A stretch of DNA of 56,209 nucleotides, from positions 1 to 56,209 of the forward strand of contig NZ_JAMOHY010000019.1 of the NCBI RefSeq assembly GCF_024448695.1, given 5' to 3'. A model generated the notes under the pieces. The model did no database searches, was not told the origin of the DNA, and saw only the letters and a list, made by a program, of their open reading frames with translations. Positions within the stretch are counted from its first letter, which is position 1. Each line of letters begins with the position of its first letter. Below are positions 20,862 to 30,527 of the stretch, one piece after another. Source of the stretch: Stutzerimonas stutzeri (GTDB lineage Bacteria; Pseudomonadota; Gammaproteobacteria; Pseudomonadales; Pseudomonadaceae). The translations under genes were made by a program, and so were the position numbers.

Positions 20862-20907
20862 GAAAAACCTGAAAGTACTTCGCCGGCATCAGCCGGCAGA
20901 ATGAAAG

Positions 20908-20930
20908 CTGCCCGGCACCTGGCCGGGCAG
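20908..20930 (-). terminator. intercistronic hairpin after the binding-protein gene
   Basis: CTGCCCGGC (20908-20916) pairs perfectly with GCCGGGCAG (20922-20930); a second small GCCGGC repeat pair is at 20882-20897. The hairpins lie between the binding-protein and ATPase genes without a T-run. Such structures usually stabilise the upstream message and lower expression of downstream genes, giving excess binding protein. Confidence 0.6.
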
Positions 20931-20946
20931 TGAGGACGTGCTGTAT

Positions 20947-21936
20947 TTAGAGCTCGCGGGCTTCCTGCCAAGACAGGTCGAGAATGGCGGACGTATCGAA
21001 CGGCTTGCCGTCGCGGGTTTTCAGCGACCCCAGTTCCTGCAGAATATCGGCCAGTTCCTGAATGCGTGCCAGATCGGCCTCATCCAGTTTGGCGGTGAAA
21101 TCCTGAGTGGCAATGGCTTCCTCGATCACCACTTCACGCGGCAGCTCGCCGCGCTCCAGCGTCTTGAGCGTTGGTTCAGCGATGAAATAGCTGGCGATCA
21201 GCTTGGCCGCTTCGGCTGGCTGGTTCTCCAGCAATTCGATGGCTTCGCGCTGCGCATCGAGCGACTTCCACACGTCATCCTTGCGCTTGGCCAGGGTTTC
21301 CCCGGAGGTAATCACAACCATGCAGGGGAACGGCCAGACCTCACCGATCTCGTAGATCTGCTTGACCGGCGCCACCAGCTGGGCAATGCGGTCATAGGGC
21401 TCGAACAGGAAAGCCGCATCAACGCGCCCCGAAACCAGTGACTGCACCGCAACCGCGGGGCTGACACCCATGATGTTCACGTCTTTGGGCGTCAGCCCGG
21501 CCGCCTTCAGCGTGACACCGCGCAATACTGCATCGGCAGTGCTGCCCTCGCGCTGCGAAGCCAGACGGTGCCCCTTGAGCCCGGCTACATCTTCGATACC
21601 GGTTTCGTTGCGCACCAGGATCGAGTGATAGCCTTGCTGCGCACCGCTTACCACCTTTAGATCGGCACCCTTGGAGGCCCAGGCAACTGCGTTGGTGAAG
21701 CCCAGGACACCAGTGTCCAGCTGACCACCGACGATGGCCTTGATCAGGTCGGTGCCGGAGCTGAATTCGACCAGTTCGACATCCAGGCCATGCTTCTTGT
21801 ACAGCTGCGCCTCGTGGGCAACCATCGCCTGGGCATCGTCCATGACGCGAATGTAGCCGACCTTGAATTTTTCCTGAGCCTGCGCAAATGCGCTCATTAG
21901 CAAAAGAGCGGGAACCAGCCAGTGTCTTGCCTTCAT
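20947..21936 (-). CDS. periplasmic substrate-binding protein, SsuA/NMT1-like
   Basis: 329 residues with a signal peptide ending at about residue 20 (FAQA) and an NMT1/OMS-like type 2 binding fold: FKVGYIRVMDDAQAMVAHEA at the N-terminus, then FSSGTDLIKAIVGGQLDTGV and LVSGRVDAAFLFEPYDR. It captures the ligand of the transporter encoded downstream. It is first in the operon, behind an extended inverted repeat that probably binds a regulator. Aliphatic sulfonate, nitrate/taurine or thiamine-precursor uptake are all possible. Confidence 0.9.
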   Translation of the reverse strand: MKARHWLVPALLLMSAFAQAQEKFKVGYIRVMDDAQAMVAHEAQLYKKHGLDVELVEFSSGTDLIKAIVGGQLDTGVLGFTNAVAWASKGADLKVVSGAQQGYHSILVRNETGIEDVAGLKGHRLASQREGSTADAVLRGVTLKAAGLTPKDVNIMGVSPAVAVQSLVSGRVDAAFLFEPYDRIAQLVAPVKQIYEIGEVWPFPCMVVITSGETLAKRKDDVWKSLDAQREAIELLENQPAEAAKLIASYFIAEPTLKTLERGELPREVVIEEAIATQDFTAKLDEADLARIQELADILQELGSLKTRDGKPFDTSAILDLSWQEAREL

Positions 21937-21966
21937 TCTTCGACCTCACGCAGTGCACTTGCGGGA

Positions 21967-22004
21967 TATAACCAAAAGAAAGGCTATTATTCTTTAAGGT
22001 TATA
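21967..22004. promoter_or_regulatory. 38-bp dyad upstream of the ABC transporter operon
   Basis: Outer arms TATAACC (21967-21973) and GGTTATA (21998-22004) are perfectly complementary, and inner arms AAAGAA (21975-21980) and TTCTTT (21990-21995) continue the symmetry with a one-base offset. It begins 31 nt upstream of the first gene in an unusually AT-rich stretch, so it overlaps the likely promoter. A regulator operator is the simplest reading; which protein binds is unknown. Confidence 0.55.
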
Positions 22005-22130
22005 TATCTTGATTGGCTTAGAACTTTACACGATCTACTGCCCCGCTCGCACCTCTTGAGTGGCCATATGCACCCATGCGCGCGTTATAAGCGGAATTCG
22101 TTTGTAGAGTCTTAGCGCCTCATGACCCAT

Positions 22131-22730
22131 CTACAGACTGATGGTCTTGCGCCCGGCCAGCGCGTGAGCGAGGGTTCCGCCGTCCACCAGGTCCAGTTCG
22201 CCACCCAGCGGAACACCATGCGCGATGCGGCTGAGAGTAAGCCCCTTGGGGATCAACAGCTGTGCGATGTAATGGGCGGTGGCCTCGCCTTCCACGGTCG
22301 GGTTGGTGGCCAAAATCACTTCGCTGAAACGGCCTGCCGCGACACGCGTCAGCAACTCGGGAATGCCAATGGCCTCCGGCCCGAGGCCATCGAGAGGAGA
22401 CAGGTGTCCCTTGAGCACGAAATAGCGCCCGCGAAAGCCCGTTTGCTCGACCGCGAAGACATCCACAGGGCTTTGCACGATGCACAGCAGACTATCGTCC
22501 CGACGCGGATCGGCGCACTGCGCGCACAGCGCCTCTTCACTGAGGGTGCGGCACTGCTGGCAGTAAGCGACATTTTCCATCGCCCGCGTCAACGCCTGGG
22601 CCAGACGCAAACCACCGCTGCGATCACGCTCAAGCATCTGCAGGGCCATGCGCTGCGCCGTTTTCTGCCCGACGCCGGGGAGAATGCGCAACGCATCGAT
22701 GAGTTGGCGAATCAGGGGGCTGAAGCTCAT
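22131..22730 (-). CDS. recR: recombination mediator protein RecR
   Basis: 199 residues. It has an N-terminal helix-hairpin-helix ([15 protein letters not shown]), a C4 zinc finger (C57, C60, C69, C72) and a TOPRIM domain ([30 protein letters not shown]). RecR with RecO/RecF loads RecA on gapped DNA. The order dnaX-ybaB-recR on the minus strand is the classic bacterial arrangement and suggests one operon. Confidence 0.97.
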   Translation of the reverse strand: MSFSPLIRQLIDALRILPGVGQKTAQRMALQMLERDRSGGLRLAQALTRAMENVAYCQQCRTLSEEALCAQCADPRRDDSLLCIVQSPVDVFAVEQTGFRGRYFVLKGHLSPLDGLGPEAIGIPELLTRVAAGRFSEVILATNPTVEGEATAHYIAQLLIPKGLTLSRIAHGVPLGGELDLVDGGTLAHALAGRKTISL

Positions 22731-22892
22731 AAGTAAGTGTCGCTATTGGAAAGGGCAGCATGGAGCAAGGGCCGTTCAGGCGGCGTGCTGGGCAAAGCGC
22801 GAGAAAGCGTGGGCACCGGAGTTTACTGCGCGTAAATAAGGATGCCCGCGCCGTCGAGCAACGCAGTCATGTGCGTTGTATGGGCGCCCGGT

Positions 22893-23219
22893 TTAAAAAG
22901 GCATCTTGAAGCCAGGCGGCAGCTGCATACCAGCAGTCATACCGGACATCTTCTCCTGACTGTTCGACTCGATCTTGCGCACCGCATCATTCACGGCAGC
23001 GGCAATCAGATCTTCGAGGATGTCCTTGTCTTCCTGCATCAGGCTGTCATCGAGGCTGACGCGCTTGACGTCATGACGACCGTTCATCACCACGCTGACC
23101 AGGCCAGCGCCCGATTGGCCGGTCACTTCGGCGTTCGCCAGTTCTTCCTGCATTTTCTGCATCTTTTCCTGCATCTGCTGTGCCTGCTTCATCAGGCCGG
23201 CCATGCCACCTTTCATCAT
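22893..23219 (-). CDS. ybaB: YbaB/EbfC-family nucleoid-associated protein
   Basis: 108 residues with the family N-terminus ([20 protein letters not shown]), an amphipathic dimer helix and the [19 protein letters not shown] beta region. It binds DNA as a dimer and accompanies recR and dnaX in most bacteria. GAGGAA precedes the first of two tandem ATG codons. It lies 19 nt after dnaX and 162 nt before recR; that longer gap holds no gene I can recognise. Confidence 0.95.
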   Translation of the reverse strand: MMKGGMAGLMKQAQQMQEKMQKMQEELANAEVTGQSGAGLVSVVMNGRHDVKRVSLDDSLMQEDKDILEDLIAAAVNDAVRKIESNSQEKMSGMTAGMQLPPGFKMPF

Positions 23220-23238
23220 GGGGATTTCCTCGGGTCGA

Positions 23239-25251
23239 TCAGGGTTGTTCCAGGGGTTCGATGGTGCCTTCGCGGATCACTGCCGCAAACTGCTGAATCA
23301 GTTGTTGGACCAGCGGATCGCTTTGAATCGATTGCTCGGCGGCCTGCTGCCGCTGCGTACGATACCGGGCCGCCGCCTGGGCCGGGGTTTCCTGCTGCGG
23401 TGTCTGCAGTTCGATCACCAACTTCAGCGGCCTGCCATGATACTGATCGAGCGCATCGTTCAGCCGCCGTTGCTGTGTTGCGTTGAACAGGGCGCTCTGC
23501 GCCGGGTCCAGGTGCATCAGCCAGCGATCATCCTCGACCGAAATCAACGTGCAATTGGACGCGATACTGCCGGTCAGACCCGACAAGCCAAGTTTGAGAT
23601 AAATACTCTGCCACTCCGCTGCCAGGCCCGTGGCCGGCTCCATGGCAAGTGCAGGCTCGACAACAGCCGGAGCCGGTTCCAGCGCATCCAGGTTGTGCAG
23701 ATAGGCTTCGGCCTGGGTTTCAGCCTGGAAATAATCCTCATCGCTCAGCGGCGGCTCGTCATCGTCAGAATCCTCGTGCAGAACCGGAGCAGCGACGGGA
23801 TCAGGCGACCCGGCAACCGCCTCCTCCGGCACGCTGGTGACGGGCGGCTCGCTAATGGGCGGCGCCGGACGCTCTTCCCAGGGCAGATCGATTGGCGGTG
23901 TTGCAGGTGCAGGTTGTGTCGCCGCTTTCTCGGCGACAGGTACAGGCGCAGGCGCTGCGGGCTGAGGCGGCTCACTGACCGCATCAGGGGCTGATTGCGC
24001 CAAAACGTCAGGCTCAAGGCCAACCACGGGTGGCGCGGCTGCAATAATGGCAGGCGCCACGGGCGCGGTCGCAAGCGTCGTGGCGGCCACCGGCGCCACC
24101 TGGGAATCAGTCGTGGCCGGACTGATTCCCACATTCTTTAAGGGTGTTCGCGGCGCGCTTTCACTTCCTGCCGGGCGAAACGCCAGCATGCGCAGCAGGA
24201 CCATCTCGAAGCCACTGCGCGGGTCCGGCGCCAGCGGCAGATCACGCCGACCGATCAGCCCCATCTGGTAGTAGAACTGTACGTCTTCAGCAGGCAGCGC
24301 CTGAGCCAGAGCAAGCACCCGCTCACGATCACCCTGACCGTTGTCCACGGCCTCCGGCAGCGCCTGGGCGATAGCCACGCGGTGCAGCACATTGAGTATT
24401 TCGGCCAGCACGCCGCCCCAGTCAGGGCCTTGCTCGGCCAGGTGCCGAACCGCTTCCAGCAGCGCCCGGGCATCGCCTTCCAGCAGCGCCTGCAGCACAC
24501 CGTAGACCTGACCGTGATCCAGAGTACCGAGCATGCTGCGAACATCTTCGGCCAGCACCTTGCCTTCGCCGAATGCAATCGCCTGGTCGGTCAAGCTCAT
24601 GGCATCGCGCATGGAACCATCGGCGGCACGCCCGAGCAGCCAGAGTGCGTCTTCCTCGAACGGTACATTTTCCGCACCCAGCACGTGGGTCAGATGCTCC
24701 ACCACCCGCTCCGGCGGCATGTTCTTCAGCGAGAACTGCAGGCAGCGTGACAGGATGGTTACGGGCAGCTTCTGCGGATCAGTGGTGGCCAGTAGGAACT
24801 TGACATGCGGCGGCGGCTCTTCGAGCGTTTTCAGCAGCGCGTTGAAGGAATGCGACGAAAGCATGTGCACTTCGTCGATCAGGTAGACCTTGAAGCGGCC
24901 CCGACTGGGCGCGTACTGAACGTTATCCAGCAGTTCGCGCGTGTCTTCGACCTTGGTGCGGCTTGCAGCATCGACTTCGATCAGATCGACAAAGCGCCCC
25001 TCATCGATCTCGCGACATACCGAACACTCGCCACAGGGCGTCGAGCTGACGCCGGTTTCGCAGTTCAGGCACTTGGCGATGATTCGCGCGATGGTGGTCT
25101 TGCCGACGCCGCGCGTACCGGTGAAGAGGTAAGCATGGTGCAGACGCTGGCTGTCCAGCGCATTGATCAGAGCCTTGAGCACATGCGTCTGCCCGACCAT
25201 TTCGCGGAACGAGCGCGGACGCCATTTACGGGCCAGGACCTGATAACTCAT
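23239..25251 (-). CDS. dnaX: DNA polymerase III subunits gamma/tau
   Basis: 670 residues. The clamp-loader ATPase has Walker A GTRGVGKT (residues 45-52), a zinc site at C64/C73/C76/C79 and Walker [11 protein letters not shown] long Pro/Ala-rich linker (about 370-520) leads to the tau C-terminal domains that bind DnaB and the polymerase alpha subunit. No A-AAA-AAG slippery heptamer was seen, so the short gamma form, if made, would need another mechanism. Confidence 0.97.
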   Translation of the reverse strand: MSYQVLARKWRPRSFREMVGQTHVLKALINALDSQRLHHAYLFTGTRGVGKTTIARIIAKCLNCETGVSSTPCGECSVCREIDEGRFVDLIEVDAASRTKVEDTRELLDNVQYAPSRGRFKVYLIDEVHMLSSHSFNALLKTLEEPPPHVKFLLATTDPQKLPVTILSRCLQFSLKNMPPERVVEHLTHVLGAENVPFEEDALWLLGRAADGSMRDAMSLTDQAIAFGEGKVLAEDVRSMLGTLDHGQVYGVLQALLEGDARALLEAVRHLAEQGPDWGGVLAEILNVLHRVAIAQALPEAVDNGQGDRERVLALAQALPAEDVQFYYQMGLIGRRDLPLAPDPRSGFEMVLLRMLAFRPAGSESAPRTPLKNVGISPATTDSQVAPVAATTLATAPVAPAIIAAAPPVVGLEPDVLAQSAPDAVSEPPQPAAPAPVPVAEKAATQPAPATPPIDLPWEERPAPPISEPPVTSVPEEAVAGSPDPVAAPVLHEDSDDDEPPLSDEDYFQAETQAEAYLHNLDALEPAPAVVEPALAMEPATGLAAEWQSIYLKLGLSGLTGSIASNCTLISVEDDRWLMHLDPAQSALFNATQQRRLNDALDQYHGRPLKLVIELQTPQQETPAQAAARYRTQRQQAAEQSIQSDPLVQQLIQQFAAVIREGTIEPLEQP

Positions 25252-25348
25252 AACACCATCGCGGGATAAAACAGAGGACGGACAATGCTAGCGGAGCAAG
25301 CCGCAAATTGCATCCGGCCTGTCATCCAGCCTACCGGCGTTGCCGCCC

Positions 25349-26491
25349 CTATTGCCGCAATCGTGCCCCCAGTGCCCGCACGACCTGTTCCAGCGAAGCC
25401 TGGCCCGCTACATCCATCTCCAGCCCATCGATTTCACGGCGTGGCGGATAGTCCTTGCGCAACTGATCGAAACCCATCCGGCGCTGTTCATCATCACCGC
25501 CGAGAGTTCGTCGAAAGGCCGCGTCGTCACGGCGTGGGTCGTACACGGCTCGGCAGACAGTTGCCAGCAACTCATCAGCGCTGGCCGTATCGGCAAAAGA
25601 GAGACCGCGCAAGGGTGCACTTGGCATCAGCGCGGCCAATTCAAGCTTCGGCACCAGCCCTTTGCTGGCGCAGAACGCCTGATAAATCTGTGCGGTGCCA
25701 CGGAGCTTGCCGTCCAGGCTGTAGCCGGCAATATGCGGCGTCGCGATCCAGCACAGCTCGGCCAGCTCGACGTTCACCTGCGGCTCGCCTTCCCAGACAT
25801 CCAGCACGGCCTGGATGTCCTGGCGCTGCGCCAGCTGGTTGCGCAGCGCCGTATTGTCCACCACCGCGCCACGGCTGGCATTGATCAGCCAACTGCCGGC
25901 GCGCAGACGTTCGAGACGAGCCTGATCGAGCAAATGAAAGGTGGCGTGCGCGCCATCGAGGATCAGCGGCGTGTGCAGGCTGATAACGTCACAGGTTTCA
26001 ATGATTTCATCGAGACTGACGAAGCCGCAGGCTTCCCGCGTCTGACGTGGCGGATCACAGACCTTCACTTCCCAGCCCAGACCCCGCAAGACGCCCACCA
26101 GACGCCCGCCAACCTCACCTGCTCCGACCACGCCATAGCATCGACTGCTCAGGTCGACACCCTCGCCTTCTGCCAGCGCCAGCAGGCTACCGAGCACGTA
26201 GTCCACCACTCCACGGGCGTTGCAGCCCGGCGCGCTGGCCCATGCGATCCCGGCTTCCGCAAAATAATCCAGGTCCAGATGATCGGTGCCGATCGTACAG
26301 GTGCCCACGAAGCGCACCTGACTGCCTTCCAGCAATTCGCGATCAACCCGGGTCACCGAACGCACCAGCAGTACGTCCGTCTGCTCCAGTGCTGCCCGGT
26401 TGATACGCCGCCCCGGCATGCGATGGATATCGCCGAACTCGGCGAAGAAGGCATCGACCAGGGGGATATTTTCGTCTGCAAGAATGCGCAT
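25349..26491 (-). CDS. pdxB: erythronate-4-phosphate dehydrogenase
   Basis: 380 residues from the ATG at 26491, chosen because GGAG lies 6 nt upstream and [16 protein letters not shown] is the normal N-terminus. It oxidises 4-phosphoerythronate with NAD in pyridoxal-phosphate synthesis. The D-2-hydroxyacid dehydrogenase fold is clear: the Rossmann motif [14 protein letters not shown], the active-site segments NASRGAVVD and LDVWEGEP, the catalytic His in ATPHIAGYS, and the PdxB-specific C-terminal dimer domain. It is divergent from the MATE gene. Confidence 0.96.
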   Translation of the reverse strand: MRILADENIPLVDAFFAEFGDIHRMPGRRINRAALEQTDVLLVRSVTRVDRELLEGSQVRFVGTCTIGTDHLDLDYFAEAGIAWASAPGCNARGVVDYVLGSLLALAEGEGVDLSSRCYGVVGAGEVGGRLVGVLRGLGWEVKVCDPPRQTREACGFVSLDEIIETCDVISLHTPLILDGAHATFHLLDQARLERLRAGSWLINASRGAVVDNTALRNQLAQRQDIQAVLDVWEGEPQVNVELAELCWIATPHIAGYSLDGKLRGTAQIYQAFCASKGLVPKLELAALMPSAPLRGLSFADTASADELLATVCRAVYDPRRDDAAFRRTLGGDDEQRRMGFDQLRKDYPPRREIDGLEMDVAGQASLEQVVRALGARLRQ

Positions 26492-26609
26492 GCGCTGCTC
26501 CATGTCTGATACGCCCATTCTAGACCGCCGCAGCACCTCTGTGCCTTCCGGGGGCGCTTCGCTCGGCGTAGACTACGCCTCTTTCTGTATACAACCCGGA
26601 CTGTCCGAA

Positions 26610-28010
26610 ATGCCTGCTGAGCCAAGACTCAGACGGGTGCGCATTGAATTGCGCGCCCTCTTCGCCATCGCCCTGCCCATGATGATCGGGCAACTGGCCA
26701 ATACCGCCATGGGCTTCGTCGACACCATGATGGCCGGGCGCGTCAGTCCGCGCGATCTGGCTGCTGTCGCCCTGGGTAATTCGATCTGGGTACCGATGTT
26801 CCTGCTGACCAGTGGTGTAATTCTGGCGACCACGCCGAATGTGGCGAAACGCTTCGGCGCCGGCGAAGACGCCCAGATAGGCCCGGTGGTGCGCCAGGCA
26901 TTGTGGATGGGGTTGGGGATCGGCAGCCTGTCTGCCGTACTGATGTGGAATGCCGAGCCGCTGCTGCACCTTCTGCAAGTCGAAACGGGCCTGATCGACC
27001 CTACCATGCGCTACCTGCGTGCCGTGGCCTGCGGTTTTCCGACGATGGCGCTTTATCTGGTACTGCGCTGCTACAGCGATGGCCTGGGGCACAGCCGACC
27101 GAGCATGGTGATCGGCCTGCTCGGCTTGCTGCTGAACATTCCGCTGAACTACATCTTCATCTACGGCAAACTGGGCGTGCCGGCCATGGGTGGTGTCGGT
27201 TGCGGCTGGGCCACGGCGCTGGTGATGTTGTTCATGTGCCTGGCCATGCTGTTCTGGGTGCGCCGCGCCCCGTACTACCAGCCAAGCCGGCTGTTCGAGC
27301 GTTTCGACAGACCGTCCTGGCCGGAGCTCAGCCACTTGTTGTCGGTCGGCATTCCCATCGGCATTGCGGTATTTGCCGAGGCCAGCATATTTTCAGTCAT
27401 CGCCCTGCTGATCGGCGCGCTCGGTGCGACCGTGGTCGCCGGCCATCAGATCGCCCTCAACTTCACTTCGCTGATCTTCATGATTCCGCTGTCGCTGGGC
27501 ATGGCGATCACAGTGCGCATCGGTCAGGCGCTGGGCCGCAATGCCCCGCGCGATGCGCGTTTCGTGGCGGGTCTGGGGATCGTCACCGGGCTGCTCTTTG
27601 CCTGTTTTTCAGCCACGCTCATGCTGCTGTTCAGCGAACAAATCGCGCGCATCTACACCACCGATCCGGCAGTCATCGGAGTGGCGGCCGGGCTGTTCAT
27701 ATATGCCGCGCTGTTCCAGTTCTCCGATGTTGTTCAGGTGACTGCAGCCGGCGCCCTGCGCGGTTATCAAGACACCCGCATGACGATGATTTACACCCTG
27801 TTCGCCTATTGGGGAATCGGCCTGCCGCTGGGTTACACCCTGGGGCTGACCGATACCTTTGGCGCGGCCAGCGGGCCGGCAGGCCTCTGGCAGGGGCTGA
27901 TTGCCGGTCTGAGTTGCGCGGCGCTGCTGTTGAGCATTCGCCTGGTGCGCAGCGCACGCAAGGAGATTCGCCGCCTGCCTAAACCTCAAGCACCAGCAAC
28001 GCCGCACTGA
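26610..28010 (+). CDS. MATE-family multidrug exporter, NorM type
   Basis: 466 residues from the ATG at 26610, giving the expected N-terminus (a short arm, then LFAIALPMMIGQLANTAMGF). Twelve membrane helices in two repeats are evident, with VDTMMAGR in the first and VAGHQIALNFTSLIFMIPLS in the second, both MATE hallmarks. It exports cationic drugs using Na+ or H+. The ribosome binding site is weak. Its 3' end overlaps the convergent TauE/SafE gene by 32 nt. Confidence 0.93.
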   Translation: MPAEPRLRRVRIELRALFAIALPMMIGQLANTAMGFVDTMMAGRVSPRDLAAVALGNSIWVPMFLLTSGVILATTPNVAKRFGAGEDAQIGPVVRQALWMGLGIGSLSAVLMWNAEPLLHLLQVETGLIDPTMRYLRAVACGFPTMALYLVLRCYSDGLGHSRPSMVIGLLGLLLNIPLNYIFIYGKLGVPAMGGVGCGWATALVMLFMCLAMLFWVRRAPYYQPSRLFERFDRPSWPELSHLLSVGIPIGIAVFAEASIFSVIALLIGALGATVVAGHQIALNFTSLIFMIPLSLGMAITVRIGQALGRNAPRDARFVAGLGIVTGLLFACFSATLMLLFSEQIARIYTTDPAVIGVAAGLFIYAALFQFSDVVQVTAAGALRGYQDTRMTMIYTLFAYWGIGLPLGYTLGLTDTFGAASGPAGLWQGLIAGLSCAALLLSIRLVRSARKEIRRLPKPQAPATPH

Positions 28011-28734
28011 GCAACAGAAAGCCGCTGAACAGCAGGCGCAGCAGGCGCTCTGGCAGCGCGTGCGCCAGCTTCACGCCCAGACTGATGCTGAGCAGCCCGC
28101 CGATGGCCAGCGGCACTCCGAGCGCCCAGTCAACCTGCCCGTGCAGTGCATACGTCACCAGCGTCACCCCCGTACTGGGTGCCGCCAGAGACAATGACAA
28201 GCCTTGCGCAATGACCTGAGAAGTGCCAAATACTGAAGTGAGCACTGGCGTGGCCAGCACCGCACCGCCTACGCCGAACAATCCCCCCAGGGCGCCAGCG
28301 CCAGCGCCCAGAGCACCCAGCCAGGGCCAGGGATAACGCAGCTCGGTAGCGCCAACCTGTGGCTTGAGGAAGACACGCAGCAAGGTATAGAGGGCCAGGA
28401 CCAGCAGGAAGCCGACGAAAGCGATGCGCATGCGTCCGGCATCCAGCGATACCGCCAGTGCTGCACCGGCGATGGCGAAACAGAAACTGGAAACGCCCAA
28501 CGCCGCCGCATGGCGGATATCGATGCGGTTGCGCTGGTGATAGCGCCAGATCGCCAGCAGCACATTGGGCACGACCATGACCAGAGCCGTTCCTTGCGCC
28601 AGTTGCTGGTCCAGACCGAAGAGTACGCCCAGTACCGGAATCGCAATCAGCCCACCACCGATGCCGAACAGCCCACCCAACGCCCCCAGCACCAGACCCA
28701 GTGCAATATTCAACGCGCTGCCAAGCAGATCCAT
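27979..28734 (-). CDS. TauE/SafE-family sulfite/anion exporter
   Basis: 251 residues with about eight membrane helices and two copies of the family motif: LGGLFGIGGGLIAIPVL near the N-terminus and LGGLFGVGGAVLATPVL near residue 155. Family members export sulfite, sulfoacetate or related anions. It is convergent with the MATE gene and divergent from a LysR regulator, which probably controls it through the dyad at 28792-28818. Confidence 0.9.
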   Translation of the reverse strand: MDLLGSALNIALGLVLGALGGLFGIGGGLIAIPVLGVLFGLDQQLAQGTALVMVVPNVLLAIWRYHQRNRIDIRHAAALGVSSFCFAIAGAALAVSLDAGRMRIAFVGFLLVLALYTLLRVFLKPQVGATELRYPWPWLGALGAGAGALGGLFGVGGAVLATPVLTSVFGTSQVIAQGLSLSLAAPSTGVTLVTYALHGQVDWALGVPLAIGGLLSISLGVKLAHALPERLLRLLFSGFLLLSAALLVLEV

Positions 28735-28791
28735 TGATCACTTTCCAGATATAAAAAAAGCGATACTATAGCGCCCGAACTATTCCGGATA

Positions 28792-28818
28792 CGCATAGCC
28801 ATGCACAATGGTTATGCG
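28792..28818. promoter_or_regulatory. LysR-type operator between the TauE/SafE gene and its regulator
   Basis: GCATAGCCAT (28793-28802) and ATGGTTATGC (28808-28817) are inverted repeats with one mismatch and a 5-bp spacer, extended by one more pair (C28792/G28818). It is centred 40 nt before the LysR start and about 70 nt before the TauE/SafE start. Size and symmetry fit a LysR recognition site, suggesting autoregulation plus control of the divergent exporter. Confidence 0.65.
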
Positions 28819-28844
28819 ATTTTCACAAAGCCGGCCAAACAAGC

Positions 28845-29801
28845 ATGCAATCAGACCCGCTCTCCGAACAGTTCAGATTGTTTCTCGATACTCTCGACAC
28901 CGGCAGCTTTTCTGCCGCCGGCCGTCTGCATGGCCTGACGCCCTCCACTGTCGCCCGGCGTATTGATGCGCTGGAGAACAGCCTGGGCTGCCAGCTGGTC
29001 AGCCGCAGCACCCACGCCATAAAGCCCACCACAGCAGGCCAGGTGTTCGCCGAGCGAGCCAGGCGCATCGTGCAGGAACTGCAACTGGTTCGGGCCGAGG
29101 TCACTTCGCTGCAAAATGCACCGCGCGGTCGCATTCGGATAGACGCCCCTGCCCCCTTTGGTCGTCGGCATCTGGCGCCGGCGCTGGCGGAATTTCTTCA
29201 GATCTATCCCGAGGTGGATATCCAGCTGCGCCTGATCGACAGCTTCGTCGATCTGCGCGGTGAGCACCTGGGCGAAGTCGATCTGGTGCTGCGCATCGGC
29301 CCGCTGGCCGATACCCGCCTGGTTGCCACACCGCTGGCACCGATGGTGCGGGTTGTTTGTGCAAGTCCCGACTACCTGGCGCGACGTGGCGTACCGCTGA
29401 ACGTCAGCGAATTGCCAACGCATGACGGCCTGGACTGGGATGCACTGGCGCCGCCTCACGCGTGGCGCTTCGAACATGACGGCAAGCGGCAATTGCTGCG
29501 CCCCCGCCGCATGCGGATGATCGCCAACAACGCCGAAGCCTTGCTTAGCGGTACGCTGGCAGGCTTGGGCATTGCACATCTACCGACCTGGCTGATTGGT
29601 GATCATCTGTTGCGAGGCGATTTATTGCCGCTGTTTTGCGAACACGGATTGCCCCCACCCGAGCCCAGCGGCATCTATGCCCTGCGCCTGACAAGGGAAG
29701 GCGATTCGCGCAGCCGTTTACTGCTGGAGTTTTTGAAGAGCCGCTTCGGCCCGGTCCCGCCGTGGGACCAGGCCCTGCAAAGCGGACTTGGTGTAGGTTG
29801 A
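28845..29801 (+). CDS. LysR-family transcriptional regulator
   Basis: 318 residues. The N-terminal winged helix-turn-helix (about residues 8-66, FRLFLDTLDTGSFSAAGRLH and TPSTVARRIDALENSL) is followed by a substrate-binding domain of the AaeR/DsdC-like class (GRIRIDAPAPFGRRHLAPAL). It is divergent from the TauE/SafE exporter across a clear dyad, so that exporter is the likely target. The effector is unknown. Confidence 0.92.
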   Translation: MQSDPLSEQFRLFLDTLDTGSFSAAGRLHGLTPSTVARRIDALENSLGCQLVSRSTHAIKPTTAGQVFAERARRIVQELQLVRAEVTSLQNAPRGRIRIDAPAPFGRRHLAPALAEFLQIYPEVDIQLRLIDSFVDLRGEHLGEVDLVLRIGPLADTRLVATPLAPMVRVVCASPDYLARRGVPLNVSELPTHDGLDWDALAPPHAWRFEHDGKRQLLRPRRMRMIANNAEALLSGTLAGLGIAHLPTWLIGDHLLRGDLLPLFCEHGLPPPEPSGIYALRLTREGDSRSRLLLEFLKSRFGPVPPWDQALQSGLGVG

Positions 29802-29874
29802 AGCTCCAGGGCCGCCGGGAAGGTTGACGAGGCACTGTTAATGCCTCGCAGGAAGTTCACAACGGCCCTGGCTG

Positions 29875-30216
29875 TCAGACTGTGCAGCCAGATAACTCCT
29901 GGGTCACTCCCCAGCCATCGACCACACCACCCAAAGGCTCGACAAGATCCTCCAGATCCTGCTCGAAATCACCGATGCCGTCGAATGTGGCGTACATGAC
30001 CTTGCTCACCTGAAGATTCCAGGCGCCATCATCACGGGGAAAGACTTGTGTGTTCACGCATTCGCCACGAAAGTTGCTGGCGGCTGCGCATGCCTGCTCA
30101 CGGTCGGGAAATACCGCATAAAACTCGATAGGGTGAACGCGGGCGAAATCGAAACCGCCTTCCTTCATCCTCAAGAGCACGTTACTGCTGACATCCTCAT
30201 GGAAGGTGGTACTCAT
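29875..30216 (-). CDS. RraB-family (ribonuclease E inhibitor-like) protein
   Basis: 113 residues, cytosolic. It shows the RraB/DUF1260 pattern: a first strand before FYAVFPDREQACAAASNF, a central region ending VSKVMYATFDGI, and the C-terminal signature GGVVDGWGVTQ. RraB proteins bind RNase E and change its activity in E. coli; whether this distant member does so is not shown by the sequence. GAGGAGG precedes the start. Confidence 0.75.
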   Translation of the reverse strand: MSTTFHEDVSSNVLLRMKEGGFDFARVHPIEFYAVFPDREQACAAASNFRGECVNTQVFPRDDGAWNLQVSKVMYATFDGIGDFEQDLEDLVEPLGGVVDGWGVTQELSGCTV

Positions 30217-30527
30217 GATTAACCTCCTCTCACTCAGACGGCGCTTACAAACTGCTGCGCTGGACCCTCTTGCCGTGCCTGATCTTCGCGCACTGACCTT
30301 GTAAACGCCCTCTATGGATGAACGGCTTTTTCAGAATGAATAAGCCTTGTGGTCGAGCCTCGTTGCAGAAATGGAATGGAATAAAACGAGTGTCACGAAT
30401 GGCATGTTCAGCCAAGGTCGGGAACGCTTTGACCCTGTCGACGACATCGAACATAGGGCATCTGGATCACAGCCGCAATGACTTGGGCGCATCACAAAGA
30501 GCGAGCGCCCTTGCACACACCACGAAA
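30217..30527. other. 311-nt gap with no recognisable gene
   Basis: The gap lies between the RraB-like gene and the speE homologue. Only overlapping short frames on both strands are open, none with a convincing ribosome binding site or homology. The central part (about 30305-30420) is more AT-rich than its surroundings. I see no tRNA, clear terminator or repeat. It may hold the RraB promoter, decayed DNA or a small RNA. Confidence 0.5.

Noticed and set aside
23239..25251. Programmed frameshift in dnaX
   Set aside because: No A-rich slippery heptamer was found at the gamma/tau junction; the frame encodes full tau.
25252..25348. Possible 4.5S (SRP) RNA near dnaX
   Set aside because: The conserved GGAAGCAGCC-type loop is absent here and in the recR-ybaB gap.
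30245..30516. Short overlapping minus-strand frames of 61-69 codons
   Set aside because: No ribosome binding site, no recognisable domain and mutual overlap; treated as non-coding.
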